From Microbacterium testaceum StLB037 (GTDB lineage: Bacteria; Actinomycetota; Actinomycetes; Actinomycetales; Microbacteriaceae): 64,000 nucleotides of DNA. A program made the translations under genes and the position numbers. The first letter of the stretch is position 1; the number at the start of each line of letters is the position of its first letter. The stretch is from the NCBI RefSeq assembly GCF_900104345.1, contig NZ_FNJN01000003.1, positions 1 through 64,000 on the forward strand, in the 5' to 3' direction. Under the pieces are notes generated by a model. The model searched no databases and was not told the origin of the DNA. It saw only the letters and a program-made list of their open reading frames with translations. Positions 8,419-23,638 of this stretch are shown in pieces.

Positions 8419-8530
8419 GGCGGAGCTTTCGTCGGGCCGGAACGGGCGTGCGGCCTGGGCAAATGGTAGACGACAGGTGGACGATCCGCCTCCCCGGTGA
8501 GAGGACGTGCGGTTATGGCATCCTCGATGG

Positions 8531-9133
8531 GTGCCTCTTCTCGCGTTGACGGGTGGGATCGCCTCGGGCAAATCCACCATCGCCGGCCTTCTCGCCGACC
8601 GCGGAGCCGTCGTGGTCGACGCGGATGCGATCGTGCGGGAGGTGCAGGCCCCGGGGTCCGTGGTGCTCGGCGCGATCGCCGACGAGTTCGGCGCGGGCGT
8701 CGTGCGACCCGACGGGTCTCTCGATCGGGCCGCGCTCGGAACCCTTGTGTTCGGTCATCCCGATCGACTCGCGCGCCTCAACGCGCTCGTGCACCCGGCC
8801 GTGCGCGAGGAGTCGCAGCGGCGTTTCGAGGAGGCCTTCGCCGCGGACACGGGTGCGGTGGTCGTGTACGACGTCCCCCTGCTCGCGGAGGCCCGCGGCG
8901 GCGACTCGTGGGACCTGGTGGTCGTGGCACACTGCCCCGCGGAGCTCCGCGTGCGGCGCCTCGTCGAGCACCGGGGGCTGAGCGAGGCCGACGCCCGCGC
9001 GCGCGTGGGTTCGCAGGCGAGCGAGGAGGAGCGACTCGCTCTGGCGGACGTCGTGATCGACACCGCGGCCGACATGGATGCCACGCGTCGACAGGTCGAC
9101 GAGCTCTGGGCTCGGGTGGTCCGTCCCGCCTGA
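8531..9133 (+). CDS. coaE: dephospho-CoA kinase
   Basis: Final step of coenzyme A synthesis, phosphorylating the 3'-hydroxyl of dephospho-CoA ribose. The 200-residue length is typical for the stand-alone enzyme. The P-loop is [11 protein letters not shown] (G8-S15), followed by DADAIVREV and the family motif [12 protein letters not shown]; the lid helix contains [17 protein letters not shown] 8531 puts the P-loop at the expected distance from the N-terminus, whereas an ATG at 8507 adds eight unlikely residues. It sits next to uvrB, as in many actinobacteria, but uvrB has its own promoter in the 82-base gap. Confidence 0.93.
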   Translation: MPLLALTGGIASGKSTIAGLLADRGAVVVDADAIVREVQAPGSVVLGAIADEFGAGVVRPDGSLDRAALGTLVFGHPDRLARLNALVHPAVREESQRRFEEAFAADTGAVVVYDVPLLAEARGGDSWDLVVVAHCPAELRVRRLVEHRGLSEADARARVGSQASEEERLALADVVIDTAADMDATRRQVDELWARVVRPA

Positions 9134-9186
9134 TCGGGCCGATGCGGACCCGGGCGCTCGCCCACGGCGAACGCAACCCGACCCCG

Positions 9187-9209
9187 ATGTCGGAGGCCCC
9201 GCCTACGCT
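9187..9209 (+). promoter_or_regulatory. putative DNA-damage (PafBC-type) promoter of uvrB
   Basis: ATGTCGGAG (9187-9195), eight bases, TACGCT (9204-9209), six bases, ATG 9216. The 32 bases before the start align with those before uvrA without a gap. uvrA and uvrB belong to the RecA-independent damage regulon in mycobacteria, which supports the call. No LexA-type palindrome was seen here. Confidence 0.65.
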
Positions 9210-9215
9210 GGAAGT

Positions 9216-11285
<2,070 letters not shown>

Positions 11286-11316
11286 CCCTGATCGGGTCCG
11301 GCGCACGGAGGTCGTC

Positions 11317-11742
11317 ATGGAACAACGCGTCACGCTCGTCACCCTCGGCGTCAGCGATCTGGAACGGGCGATGGCCTTCTACACGGCGCTCGGGTGGCGA
11401 GCGCATCCGTCGTCGGTCGCCGGAGAGGTGGCGTTCTTCGACGTCGGAGGTATGGTCGTCGCGTTGTGGGACAGGGCGAAGCTCGCCGAGGACTCCGGGG
11501 TCTCGGATGCCGGGGGCTGGGGCGGGGTGACCCTCGCCCACAACGTGGATCACCCGGCTGACGTCGATGCGATCCTCGCGGAGGCGGAGGCGGCGGGAGC
11601 CCGGCTCGCGCGCGCGGGCGTGGACACCCCGTGGGGCGGGTACTCCGGCGTCTTCGTCGACCCCGACGGCCACCCCTGGGAGGTCGCGGTCAACCCGGGC
11701 TGGCCACTCGATGACCGGGGGAGGCCCGTGCTCGACGAGTGA
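11317..11742 (+). CDS. VOC/glyoxalase-fold protein
   Basis: A 141-residue protein of the vicinal oxygen chelate fold: two beta-alpha-beta-beta-beta units, with LGVSDLERAMAFYTALGW at the start and the typical C-terminal FVDPDGHPWEVAVNPGW. The family includes glyoxalases, dioxygenases and resistance proteins; substrate and metal dependence are unknown. A GGAGG-like site lies about 8 bases before ATG 11317, and the gene follows uvrB by 31 bases, so it may be read from the uvrB promoter. Confidence 0.8.
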   Translation: MEQRVTLVTLGVSDLERAMAFYTALGWRAHPSSVAGEVAFFDVGGMVVALWDRAKLAEDSGVSDAGGWGGVTLAHNVDHPADVDAILAEAEAAGARLARAGVDTPWGGYSGVFVDPDGHPWEVAVNPGWPLDDRGRPVLDE

Positions 11743-11761
11743 GTCGGGTCCGCGTCGGAGA

Positions 11762-11998
11762 TCAGGGGCAGTGCAGGAGGGGCTTCGGCCCCGACCGATC
11801 GACGGCGTGCTCGGACATCGCGTGACCGCACAGCGGACAGGGGCGCTCCGTGCGGACGGGCTCGGGGGTGTTCTCGTACGGGCCGACCGACGCGGGTCCG
11901 GCGACCCGGATGAGGCGCGTGTTGAGGTACTGGTACCAGCCGCCGGCGTCGCGGACGCGCTCGCGCAGAGGCGGGCGGTCGGCATCCCTTCGTGTCAT
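11762..11998 (-). CDS. small zinc-ribbon protein, uncharacterised
   Basis: A 78-residue protein with an N-terminal basic stretch, a central GGWYQYLNTRLIRVAGPASV segment and a C-terminal metal-binding-like cluster: C54 and C57 (CPLCGH), H64, H76 and C77. It is divergent from an OhrR-like regulator, with only 36 bases between starts and a palindromic operator in that gap. It is therefore probably the regulator's target. ATG 11998 is the first start downstream of the operator. Function unknown; a thiol or metal role is inference from the cysteines and the regulator class. Confidence 0.6.
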   Translation of the reverse strand: MTRRDADRPPLRERVRDAGGWYQYLNTRLIRVAGPASVGPYENTPEPVRTERPCPLCGHAMSEHAVDRSGPKPLLHCP

Positions 11999-12002
11999 GA
12001 TA

Positions 12003-12016
12003 GTTAGTGTACTAAC
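12003..12016. promoter_or_regulatory. palindromic operator between divergent genes
   Basis: GTTAGT-GT-ACTAAC is an inverted repeat of two 6-base half-sites separated by two bases, AT-rich in a GC-rich neighbourhood. It lies between the small zinc-ribbon gene and the MarR/OhrR-type regulator. MarR-family regulators usually bind such palindromes between themselves and a divergent target, so autoregulation of both genes is likely. Confidence 0.65.
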
Positions 12017-12034
12017 GAATGGAGAGGAGCGCAC

Positions 12035-12463
12035 GTGGACGACCTCCTGAAGCTCGAGAACCAGGTGTGCTTCGCGTTGGTCACGGCCGCCCGGAACGTG
12101 GTCTCGATCTACCGCCCCGTGCTCGAGCCGCTCGGACTGACGCACCCGCAGTACCTGGTGATGCTCGCGCTCTGGGAGGAGGAGCCGCGCTCCCTCGGCG
12201 CTCTGGCCGTCGAACTCGCGATGGAGCCCGCCACGCTGTCGCCGCTCGTCAAGCGCCTCGAGGCTCAGGGGAGGGTGGCGCGGTCACGACGCGCCGACGA
12301 TGAGCGCGTGCTCGACATCGGGCTGACGGACGAGGGCCGCGCTCTGCGCGCGGCCGCGCTCGAAGTTCCGGGCAAGATCATGGAGCGGGTCGGGGTCGAC
12401 CACGATGCGCTCGTGGCGCTGCGCGATGGTCTGGCTCCCTTCGCGGGACCGACGCGCGACTGA
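12035..12463 (+). CDS. OhrR-like MarR-family transcriptional regulator
   Basis: A 142-residue winged-helix regulator closest in style to OhrR, the organic-peroxide sensor: LENQVCFALVTAAR places C12 at the reactive cysteine position. LTHPQYLVMLALWEE, the recognition helix area MEPATLSPLVKRLEAQG and the wing RRADDERV follow. In Bacillus OhrR three tyrosines assist the cysteine; here the matching positions are V16, Y26 and H37, so only one is kept and sensing may differ. GTG 12035 follows GGAGAGGAG. No ohr peroxidase gene is adjacent. The likely target is the divergent zinc-ribbon gene. Confidence 0.82.
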   Translation: MDDLLKLENQVCFALVTAARNVVSIYRPVLEPLGLTHPQYLVMLALWEEEPRSLGALAVELAMEPATLSPLVKRLEAQGRVARSRRADDERVLDIGLTDEGRALRAAALEVPGKIMERVGVDHDALVALRDGLAPFAGPTRD

Positions 12464-12557
12464 CGCCCGGCCCGGGCGACCGTCCGAGGCGTCCGGGCGC
12501 GACGCCGCGGGGCCCGCACTCTCGCACATCCGTGCGCCCCGGGCGAACCCGGGGCCG

Positions 12558-12580
12558 ATGTCGGAGGTCCGACCTAGACT
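12558..12580 (+). promoter_or_regulatory. putative DNA-damage (PafBC-type) promoter of uvrA
   Basis: ATGTCGGAG (12558-12566), eight bases, TAGACT (12575-12580), six bases, GTG 12587. The nine-base box is identical to that of uvrB and all spacings are the same. It matches the RecA-independent damage promoter of mycobacteria. Confidence 0.65.
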
Positions 12581-12586
12581 TAACAG

Positions 12587-15556
<2,970 letters not shown>

Positions 15557-15558
15557 GC

Positions 15559-17502
15559 ATGGCGTCCCGCGAACGGGTCTCGCACCTTCCGTATCGTCCC
15601 AAGGCCGGCGAGATCCCCACCAATCCGGGGGTCTACCGGTTCCGGGACGCCGAGGGGCGCGTGCTGTACGTCGGCAAGGCGAAGAACCTGCGCGCTCGCC
15701 TGTCGAACTACTTCGCTCCGCTGCACTCGCTGCACGAGCGCACGCGCCGCATGGTCACGACGGCGGCGAGCGTGGAGTGGACGGTCGTGCCCAGCGACGT
15801 CGACTCTCTGCAGCTCGAGTACATGTGGATCAAGGAGTTCGATCCGCCGTTCAACGTCCGCTACAAGGACGACAAGTCGTACCCCTTCATGGCGATCACC
15901 CTCGCCGACGAGGCGCCGCGGGTGATCGTCACGCGCAACCCGAAGATCCGCGGGGCAAAGTACTTCGGCCCGTACCCCAAGGTCTGGGCGGTGCACGACA
16001 CGATCGACCTGATGATCAAGGTCTTCCCGATCCGCACGTGCAGCGACTCGTCATACAAGAAGGCGATGGCCTCCGGTCGACCGTGCTTCCCGGGTCAGAT
16101 CGGGCGCTGCGGTGGACCCTGTTCGATGAAGGTGACGATCGAGGAGCACCGCGCGATCGTCAACGACTTCGTCGCCTTCATGTCGGGCGGCGACCAGCGC
16201 TTCGCGCGCGAGCTGACGTCGCGAATGAAAGAGGCCTCGGCCGCGATGGACTACGAGTCGGCCGCGCACTACCGCGACCGCCTGCAGGCCATCGACGCCG
16301 TGCTCGGCAAGAGCGCGCTCGTGCTGGCCTCCGACACGGATGCCGATCTCTTCGGCATCGCCGAGGACGAGCTCGCCGCGACCGTCCAGCACTTCGTGGT
16401 GCGCGGCGGACGCGTGCGCGGAGTCCGCGCCACCACGATCGAGAAAGAGATCGACATCTCCGGTGCCGATCTCGTCGACCAGGTCCTCCAGCGCACCTAC
16501 GGAGACGCGGACTCGAGCGACATCCCCCGTCAGGTGCTCGTTCCCGAACTCCCCGACGACGCGGAGCAGCTCGAGGACTGGCTGCGCGAACGCCGGGGCC
16601 GCCCGGTGACCCTGCAGGTCGCCCAGCGGGGCCGCAAGGCCGACCTGCTGAAGACCGCGACGCTCAACGCGCAACAGGCCCTCATGCTTCACAAGACGCG
16701 CCGGACGAGCGACTACGTCGCCCGGTCGCAGGCCCTCACCGACCTGCAAGAGGCTCTCGGCATGACCGAGGCGCCGTTGCGCATCGAGTGCTTCGACATC
16801 TCGCACCTGTCGGGCACCAACGTGGTGGCATCCATGGTCGTGTTCGAGGACGGCCTTCCGCGCAAGGACCAGTACCGCTCCTTCGGCGTCGCCGAGACGA
16901 CCGACGACACCGATTCGATGTACCAGGTGCTCAGTCGCCGGCTGGCGTACCTCGACCGGCCCGACGAGATCGAGCCCGAGACCATCGACGGGGCGATCGT
17001 GGCCGATCCCGACTCCGAGGAGGCGACGGCCGACGGCGAGGTCGTCACGGCCCGCAAGAGGCCGCGCTTCGCCTACCGCCCGCAGCTGCTCGTGGTCGAC
17101 GGCGGTCAGCCCCAGGTCGCCGCCGCGGCCCGTGCCCTCGCCGACGCGGGGCACGAGGAGATCGCGCTGTGCGGCATCGCCAAACGTCTCGAAGAAGTGT
17201 GGCTGCCGGGGGAGGAGTACCCGGTGATCCTTCCGCGTACCTCGGAGGCGCTGTACTTGCTGCAGCGTCTGCGCGACGAGGCCCACCGCTTCGCGATCGT
17301 CCACCAGCGCAAGCGCCGCAAGCGCGACATCACGAGCGTGCTCACCGAGGTGCCCGGACTCGGCGATACGCGCATCAAGGCGCTGCTGCGGCATTTCGGG
17401 TCGGTCTCGGCGTTGAAGAACGCCACGCCCGAAGAGATCATGGAGCTCCCCGGCATCGGGCCGACGCTCGCCGAGAACATCCACAGCCATCTGGCTCGGT
17501 AG
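15559..17502 (+). CDS. uvrC: excinuclease ABC subunit C
   Basis: Dual-incision nuclease of excision repair, 647 residues. An N-terminal GIY-YIG domain (GVYRFRD at 24-30, [13 protein letters not shown] at 36-48) makes the 3' cut. A UVR motif (about 205-240) binds UvrB, and the RNase H-like domain ([21 protein letters not shown]) makes the 5' cut. A helix-hairpin-helix pair ([29 protein letters not shown]) ends the protein. ATG 15559 is two bases after the uvrA stop, so expression follows the uvrA promoter. rapZ and whiA lie downstream in the conserved actinobacterial order. Confidence 0.97.
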   Translation: MASRERVSHLPYRPKAGEIPTNPGVYRFRDAEGRVLYVGKAKNLRARLSNYFAPLHSLHERTRRMVTTAASVEWTVVPSDVDSLQLEYMWIKEFDPPFNVRYKDDKSYPFMAITLADEAPRVIVTRNPKIRGAKYFGPYPKVWAVHDTIDLMIKVFPIRTCSDSSYKKAMASGRPCFPGQIGRCGGPCSMKVTIEEHRAIVNDFVAFMSGGDQRFARELTSRMKEASAAMDYESAAHYRDRLQAIDAVLGKSALVLASDTDADLFGIAEDELAATVQHFVVRGGRVRGVRATTIEKEIDISGADLVDQVLQRTYGDADSSDIPRQVLVPELPDDAEQLEDWLRERRGRPVTLQVAQRGRKADLLKTATLNAQQALMLHKTRRTSDYVARSQALTDLQEALGMTEAPLRIECFDISHLSGTNVVASMVVFEDGLPRKDQYRSFGVAETTDDTDSMYQVLSRRLAYLDRPDEIEPETIDGAIVADPDSEEATADGEVVTARKRPRFAYRPQLLVVDGGQPQVAAAARALADAGHEEIALCGIAKRLEEVWLPGEEYPVILPRTSEALYLLQRLRDEAHRFAIVHQRKRRKRDITSVLTEVPGLGDTRIKALLRHFGSVSALKNATPEEIMELPGIGPTLAENIHSHLAR

Positions 17503-17533
17503 GCTGGACCGACACGACGGGAGGCGATCGCCC

Positions 17534-18415
17534 ATGGAACCGGCACGCGACGACGAGCCAGGCGAGGTGCTGATCGTCACGGGCATGTCGGGCGCCGGGC
17601 GATCCACGGTCGCCAACGCCCTCGAAGACCTCGACTGGTACGTGGTCGACAACCTGCCCCCGCGCATGCTGAGGCCGCTTCTCGAGCTCACGGAGCTCGC
17701 CGGTGGGGCGGTTCCGCGCGTCGCGGTCGTGGTCGACGTCCGCGGCCGATCGCTGTTCGGCGACCTTCCCGAGGCCATGCGCACCCTGCAGGCGAACCGG
17801 CAGGTGAGGGTGGTGTTCCTGGATGCCAGTGACGCGGTGCTCGTGCGCAGGTTCGAGGCGGTGCGCCGGCCGCACCCCCTGCAGCACGACGGCACGATCC
17901 TCGACGGCATCCGTCGCGAGCGCGAGCGATTGGCTCCGGTCCGCGAGGCCGCCGACGTCGTGATCGACACCTCCGCCCTGAACGTCCATCAGTTGTCGTT
18001 GCGGGCGGTCGAGCTGTTCGGCGAAGAGGGCGCTGCGCGTCACACCGTCACGCTGATGAGTTTCGGGTTCAAGTACGGCTTGCCGCCCGACGTCGATCTC
18101 GTCGCCGACATGCGCTTCCTGCCGAATCCGTTCTGGAACGACGATCTGCGCGCGCTCACCGGAGAGGATCCCCGCGTGCGGGAATACGTGCTGGGTCAGC
18201 AGGGCGCGGCGGAGTTCCTCGATGCGTACGCGGCGGCGCTGCGCCCCGTGATGGAGGGGTATCAGCGCGAGAACAAGCGGCATTCCGTCGTGGCTGTGGG
18301 CTGCACGGGGGGCAAGCATCGTTCGGTGGTGATGGCCCGGGAGTTGGCTGCACGTCTGTCCGATGTGCCCGGGGTGGCCGTCCGTGTGGCTCACCGCGAC
18401 CTCGGTCGCGAGTAG
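17534..18415 (+). CDS. rapZ: RapZ/YvcJ-family nucleotide-binding protein
   Basis: A 293-residue P-loop protein of the RapZ/YvcJ family. In enterobacteria RapZ delivers small RNAs controlling glmS to RNase E; in Gram-positives the role is less clear. The P-loop is GMSGAGRST (17-25), with Arg instead of Lys, as I recall for actinobacterial members. DNLPP and the C-terminal [11 protein letters not shown] (about 256-266) are family hallmarks. ATG 17534 has GGGAGG upstream, and TAGGCT at 17500-17505 may provide a promoter inside the uvrC end. whiA follows after 40 bases. The yvcK gene usually found between rapZ and whiA is absent. Confidence 0.93.
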   Translation: MEPARDDEPGEVLIVTGMSGAGRSTVANALEDLDWYVVDNLPPRMLRPLLELTELAGGAVPRVAVVVDVRGRSLFGDLPEAMRTLQANRQVRVVFLDASDAVLVRRFEAVRRPHPLQHDGTILDGIRRERERLAPVREAADVVIDTSALNVHQLSLRAVELFGEEGAARHTVTLMSFGFKYGLPPDVDLVADMRFLPNPFWNDDLRALTGEDPRVREYVLGQQGAAEFLDAYAAALRPVMEGYQRENKRHSVVAVGCTGGKHRSVVMARELAARLSDVPGVAVRVAHRDLGRE

Positions 18416-18455
18416 GCTGTACCGTCGTCCCCGCCGCCCCCACCCGAGGAGAACC

Positions 18456-19433
18456 GTGCCGCTGACCGCCGACGTGAAGGCCGAACTCATCACCGTTCGC
18501 GACCCGCGCCCGACCGCGCGCGTCGCCGAGCTGACGGCCCTCCTGCGCTTCTCCGGTGGTCTGCACTCCATCGCCAACCGCGTCGCGGTCGAGGCCGAAC
18601 TCGACTCCGACATCCTCGCGCGCCGCGTGGCCCGCGACCTCATGGAGCTCTACGGCGTCCGTCCCGAACTGCACCACGTGCAGGGTTCCGGCGGGCGTGC
18701 GGGCGGGCTCTACGCGGTGCGCGTGATCGAGGCGGGCGAGACCCTCGCGCGGCAGACCGGACTCCTCGACCAGCGCCGTCGCCCCGTGCGCGGCCTGCCG
18801 AACAAGCTGACCACCGGTTCGCGTCCCGACCTGAGCGCCATCTGGCGTGGAGCATTCCTCGCCGCCGGCACCCTGAGCGACCCCGGTCGTTCCGCGGCCC
18901 TCGAGATCTCGTGCCCCTCGTCGGAGGCGGCGATGGCGCTCGTGGGTGCGGGCCACCGCATCGGCATCCCCGCCAAGGCCCGCGAGGTGCGCGGAGTGCC
19001 GCGCGTCGTCGTCCGCGACGGCGAGGCGATCCGCGGAGCCCTGTACGAGATGGGTGCCCGCCGCACCGCGGGGGAGTGGGACCAGATGCGCCAGCGCCGC
19101 GAGGTGCGGGCCGGGGTCAACCGTCTCGTGAACTTCGACGACGCGAACCTCCGCCGCTCCGCGCAGGCCGCCGTCGCGGCGTGCGCGCGTGTCGAGCGCG
19201 CTCTCGAGATCCTCGGCGACGACGTTCCCGCGCACCTTCAGCAGGCGGGTGAGCTGCGCTTGGAGCACCGCGACGCGAGCCTCGACGAGCTCGGCCACCA
19301 CGCCGACCCGCCCCTCACCAAGGACGCCGTCGCCGGCCGTATCCGCCGCCTCCTCGCCATGGCCGACAAGAAGGCCGACGTCGAGGGCATCCCGGGAACC
19401 GAGGCTGCTGTTCCGGTGGGTGCCGAGGACTGA
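18456..19433 (+). CDS. whiA: sporulation-type transcription factor WhiA
   Basis: A 325-residue DNA-binding protein that in Streptomyces drives sporulation septation and in non-sporulating actinobacteria and firmicutes influences cell division. It combines an N-terminal LAGLIDADG homing-endonuclease-like fold (about 20-200; [20 protein letters not shown]) with a C-terminal helix-turn-helix (about 220-310; [20 protein letters not shown]). GTG 18456 is chosen because GAGGAG lies seven bases upstream and the protein then begins [10 protein letters not shown], the family start. The last 15 codons are repeated downstream of the stop. Confidence 0.95.
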   Translation: MPLTADVKAELITVRDPRPTARVAELTALLRFSGGLHSIANRVAVEAELDSDILARRVARDLMELYGVRPELHHVQGSGGRAGGLYAVRVIEAGETLARQTGLLDQRRRPVRGLPNKLTTGSRPDLSAIWRGAFLAAGTLSDPGRSAALEISCPSSEAAMALVGAGHRIGIPAKAREVRGVPRVVVRDGEAIRGALYEMGARRTAGEWDQMRQRREVRAGVNRLVNFDDANLRRSAQAAVAACARVERALEILGDDVPAHLQQAGELRLEHRDASLDELGHHADPPLTKDAVAGRIRRLLAMADKKADVEGIPGTEAAVPVGAED

Positions 19434-19497
19434 GCCTGGGTGGGGCGCCGCCGTTGCGGGCATCCCGGGATCGAGGCCGCTGTTCCGGAGAGATCCG
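19385..19497 (+). repeat. imperfect duplication of the whiA 3' end
   Basis: A segment of about 40 bases starting GGGCATCCCGGGAACCGAGG inside whiA (from 19385) recurs at 19458 as GGGCATCCCGGGATCGAGGC, with both copies continuing through GCTGTTCCGG. The offset is 73 bases, so the unit includes the stop codon and the following bases. Similar duplications follow two other genes in the window. Confidence 0.75.
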
Positions 19498-19784
19498 GGG
19501 GCGGAGGGGGGATGCCGTCCTCGGGGCGCCCCGGTGACGCTCGGGCTGTTGCGATCACCGACGCCCGCTGAGTGCGACCTCGCTCGTCCGGGCTCCGCGG
19601 GTCACGGCATCCATCGCCCCCTTCCGACGCGCCCGGGCGTTTATCTTCCGTCATCCGGGGAAGCAACCCCGGTGCGCCGTGGTTACCCCTCAGTAGGATG
19701 AACTCGTCACCCTCGCTGCTCGATCCCTCGGCACGTCGTCTCGGCGAAGAGGTTTCGGCAGCGCCCGATTCGGAAGTTGAGATC
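19434..19784. other. 351-base gene-free region before sodA
   Basis: It contains the second copy of the whiA end (from 19458), three GGATGCC/GGCATCC sites (19459, 19510, 19606) and a probable sodA promoter -10 TAGGAT at 19694-19699, giving a leader of about 80 bases. Short open frames here have no ribosome site or recognisable product. Confidence 0.6.
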
Positions 19785-20411
19785 ATGGCGAACTACACGC
19801 TGCCCGAACTGCCCTACGACTACTCGGCGCTGGAGCCGCACATCAGTGCGACCATCATGGAGCTGCACCACAGCAAGCACCACCAGACCTACGTCAACGG
19901 TGCCAACACCACTCTCGACCTCCTCGCCGAAGCGCGCGAGAAGGGCGATTTCGCCAACATCAACCGCCTGCAGAAGGACCTCGCGTTCAACCTCGGCGGT
20001 CACACGAACCACTCGATCTTCTGGACGAACCTCTCGCCCAACGGTGGAGACAAGCCCACCGGCGACCTCGAGTCGGCCATCGACGACCAGTTCGGCTCGT
20101 TCGACGCCTTCCGTGCGCAGTTCGCCGCCGCCGCCCTCGGCGTGCAGGGCTCCGGCTGGGCGGGTCTGTTCTGGGACTCGATCGGCGAGAACCTCGTCAT
20201 TCAGCAGTTCTTCGACCAGCAGGGTCAGATCGTCGCGGGCACCGTGCCGATCCTGCTCCTCGACGTCTGGGAGCACGCGTACTACCTCGACTACAAGAAC
20301 GTCCGCGCCGACTACGTGAAGGCGTTCTGGAACATCGCGAACTGGGATGACGCCCAGCAGCGCTTCGCCGCCGCCCGAGAGAAGACCGCGGGTCTGCTGG
20401 TACTGTCGTAA
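19785..20411 (+). CDS. sodA: superoxide dismutase, Mn/Fe type
   Basis: Cytoplasmic superoxide dismutase of 208 residues. Metal ligands are visible as H28 (LHHSKHHQ), H76 ([10 protein letters not shown]), D160 and H164 ([11 protein letters not shown]). The sequence is close to actinobacterial SodA (start [20 protein letters not shown]). No secretion signal is present. ATG 19785 has GGAAG about 10 bases upstream; a longer frame from 19572 would run through the -10 box at 19694. It is followed by a strong terminator, so it is monocistronic. Mn versus Fe cannot be decided by eye. Confidence 0.96.
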   Translation: MANYTLPELPYDYSALEPHISATIMELHHSKHHQTYVNGANTTLDLLAEAREKGDFANINRLQKDLAFNLGGHTNHSIFWTNLSPNGGDKPTGDLESAIDDQFGSFDAFRAQFAAAALGVQGSGWAGLFWDSIGENLVIQQFFDQQGQIVAGTVPILLLDVWEHAYYLDYKNVRADYVKAFWNIANWDDAQQRFAAAREKTAGLLVLS

Positions 20412-20417
20412 ACGGTG

Positions 20418-20459
20418 CGGCGTCCCGGTGGGACACCTCACCGGGACGCCGTTGTCCGC
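20418..20459 (+). terminator. rho-independent terminator after sodA
   Basis: CGGCGTCCCGGTG (20418-20430) pairs perfectly with CACCGGGACGCCG (20439-20451), loop of eight bases, followed by TTGTCC. It separates sodA from the gap operon. Confidence 0.8.
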
Positions 20460-20499
20460 CAGCGAACACCGCAATCACGCGCTTCTCGCGCACAACTGA

Positions 20500-21525
<1,026 letters not shown>

Positions 21526-21531
21526 CCCTCC

Positions 21532-22746
21532 ATGGCTCTGCGCACCCTCGATTCGCTGGGGTCGCTGGCCGGCACGCGCGTCATCGTCCGTTGTGACCTC
21601 AACGTTCCTCTCAAGGACGGGATCATCACGGACGATGGCCGCGTGCGCGCGTCGCTGCCGACCCTCAACGCACTGATCAACGCCGGCGCGCGTGTGATCG
21701 TGTGCTCGCACCTGGGCCGCCCCGACGGGGCCCCCGACCCGAAGTACTCCCTCGAGCCGGTCGCGCAGCGCCTGTCCGAGCTCCTCGGCCAGCCGGTCGC
21801 GTTCGCGCGCGACACGGTGGGCGAGTCGGCTCAGGATGCCGTGGCCTCGCTCGAGAACGGTGAGGTCGCCGTCATCGAGAACCTCCGCTTCAACGCGGGC
21901 GAGACCTCGAAGGACGAGTCCGAGCGCCAGGCCTTCGCCCGAGAGCTCGCCGCTCTCGGCGATGCCCTCGTGTCGGACGGCTTCGGCGTCGTGCATCGCA
22001 AGCAGGCGAGCGTCTACGACCTCGCTCAGCTGGTGCCCTCGGCCGCCGGCCTTCTCATCCAGAAGGAGCTCGAGGTCCTCGACCGTCTCACCGAGAACCC
22101 CGAGCGGCCCTACACGGTCGTTCTCGGCGGTTCGAAGGTCAGCGACAAGCTGGGCGTCATCGAGCACCTGCTGCCGCGCGTGGACAAGCTTCTCGTCGGT
22201 GGCGGCATGATGTTCACCTTCCTCGTCGCCGAGGGGCACAAGGTCGGCTCGAGCCTGCTCGAGCAGGACCAGATCGACACCGTGAAGGGTTACCTCGCTT
22301 CGGCGAAGGAGCGCGGCGTCGAGATCGTGCTGCCGGTGGATGCGGTCGTCGCCGCCTCGTTCTCGGCGGACGCCGATCACGTGGTCGCCGACGCGGACGC
22401 CCTCGAAGACACCGCCTTCGGTGCGTCCGGTCTCGGCCTCGACATCGGCCCCCGCACGGCGGAGATGTTCGCCGACGCCGTCCGCGGCTCGCGCACCGTC
22501 TTCTGGAACGGCCCGATGGGCGTGTTCGAGATGAAGGCGTTCGAGTCCGGCACCAAGACCGTCGCCCAGGCACTCACCGAGGTCGACGGCCTCAGCGTCG
22601 TCGGCGGTGGCGACTCCGCCGCAGCCGTGCGTCAGCTCGGCTTCGCCGACGAGGCGTTCGGCCACATCTCCACGGGTGGCGGCGCCAGCCTGGAGTTCCT
22701 CGAAGGCAAGAAGCTCCCCGGACTGGAGGTCCTCGGATGGCAGTGA
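21532..22746 (+). CDS. pgk: phosphoglycerate kinase
   Basis: ATP-forming step of lower glycolysis, 404 residues. It has the substrate motif RCDLNVPLKDG near the start, HLGRPDG, the hinge region, and the C-terminal nucleotide loop GGGDSAAAVRQLG. It lies six bases after gap and overlaps tpiA by ten bases, consistent with coupled translation in the gap-pgk-tpiA operon. Normal length; nothing odd seen. Confidence 0.98.
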   Translation: MALRTLDSLGSLAGTRVIVRCDLNVPLKDGIITDDGRVRASLPTLNALINAGARVIVCSHLGRPDGAPDPKYSLEPVAQRLSELLGQPVAFARDTVGESAQDAVASLENGEVAVIENLRFNAGETSKDESERQAFARELAALGDALVSDGFGVVHRKQASVYDLAQLVPSAAGLLIQKELEVLDRLTENPERPYTVVLGGSKVSDKLGVIEHLLPRVDKLLVGGGMMFTFLVAEGHKVGSSLLEQDQIDTVKGYLASAKERGVEIVLPVDAVVAASFSADADHVVADADALEDTAFGASGLGLDIGPRTAEMFADAVRGSRTVFWNGPMGVFEMKAFESGTKTVAQALTEVDGLSVVGGGDSAAAVRQLGFADEAFGHISTGGGASLEFLEGKKLPGLEVLGWQ

Positions 22747-23525
22747 CCAGAACCCCTCTCATCGCCGGCAACTGGAAGATGAACCTCGACCACCTGCAGG
22801 CGGTCGCGTTCGTTCAGAAGCTGCACTGGACGTTGAAGGAAGCCAAGCACGAGGCCGGAAGCGTCGAGGTCGCGGTCTTCCCGCCGTTCACCGATCTGCG
22901 CACCGTGCAGACGCTGCTCGACGCCGACAAGATCGACTTCGCCCTCGGCGGTCAGGACCTGTCGGCCCACGACTCCGGTGCGTACACCGGCGAGATCTCG
23001 GGTCAGTTCTTGGCCAAGCTCGACGCGAAGTACGTGATCATCGGGCACTCGGAGCGTCGTCAGTTCCACCACGAGACCGACGAGGTCGTCGCGGCGAAGA
23101 CCCAGGCGGCCCTTCGCCACGGTCTCGCGCCGGTCATCTGCGTCGGCGAGACCTCGGAGGACCTCGAGAAGTTCGGCGCCAGCGCCGTTCCGGTCGGTCA
23201 GCTCGAGGTCGCGCTCGAGGGCGTGGCGGCGGACGCCGACATCGTCGTGGCCTACGAGCCGGTATGGGCCATCGGTTCGGGTCAGGCGGCGACGCCCGAC
23301 CAGGCCCAGGAGGTCTGCGCCAAGCTCCGTGCGGTCGTCGCCGACAAGCTGGGCGCCGATGCGGCTGCTCGCACGCGCGTCCTCTACGGCGGTTCGGTGA
23401 AGTCGGGGAACATCGCCGGCTTCATGCGCGAGCCCGATGTGGACGGCGCCCTGGTGGGTGGCGCGAGCCTCGTCGTCGACGAGTTCGCCGCGATCGTCCG
23501 CTTCCAGAAGCACGTCGGCGTCTGA
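22737..23525 (+). CDS. tpiA: triosephosphate isomerase
   Basis: Interconverts dihydroxyacetone phosphate and glyceraldehyde 3-phosphate; 262 residues. Catalytic elements: N-K (GNWKMN), H in IGHSERR, and E in AYEPVWAIGSG. GGSVKSGN, the phosphate-binding loop, is near the C-terminus. The start overlaps the end of pgk by ten bases in another frame. A hairpin follows 12 bases after the stop and closes the glycolytic operon. Confidence 0.98.
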   Translation: MAVTRTPLIAGNWKMNLDHLQAVAFVQKLHWTLKEAKHEAGSVEVAVFPPFTDLRTVQTLLDADKIDFALGGQDLSAHDSGAYTGEISGQFLAKLDAKYVIIGHSERRQFHHETDEVVAAKTQAALRHGLAPVICVGETSEDLEKFGASAVPVGQLEVALEGVAADADIVVAYEPVWAIGSGQAATPDQAQEVCAKLRAVVADKLGADAAARTRVLYGGSVKSGNIAGFMREPDVDGALVGGASLVVDEFAAIVRFQKHVGV

Positions 23526-23537
23526 CGCCGACATGGG

Positions 23538-23562
23538 TGCCCGCGGCGCTTCGCCGCGGGCA
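23538..23562 (+). terminator. hairpin terminator after tpiA
   Basis: TGCCCGCGGCG (23538-23548) pairs perfectly with CGCCGCGGGCA (23552-23562) around CTT. There is no real T-run after it, so termination is likely but not certain. Confidence 0.6.
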
Positions 23563-23587
23563 TCCGTGCGTCTGGGGCGCCTCCCCG

Positions 23588-23593
23588 TATACT
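23588..23593 (+). promoter_or_regulatory. -10 box TATACT for secG-rbpA
   Basis: A consensus-like TATACT about 45 bases upstream of the secG start, directly after the tpiA hairpin. The leader then carries a GAAAGG ribosome site. No clear TTGACA was recognised at -35. Confidence 0.6.
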
Positions 23594-23638
23594 TGACGCT
23601 TGTGCGGTCGACCTGATCGCTACGAAAGGCTTTCGACT

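Noticed and set aside
9134..9215. LexA/SOS box upstream of uvrB or uvrA
   Set aside because: I looked for a TCGAAC-N4-GTTCGA-like palindrome in both upstream regions and found none; the TGTCGG-type motif explains them better.
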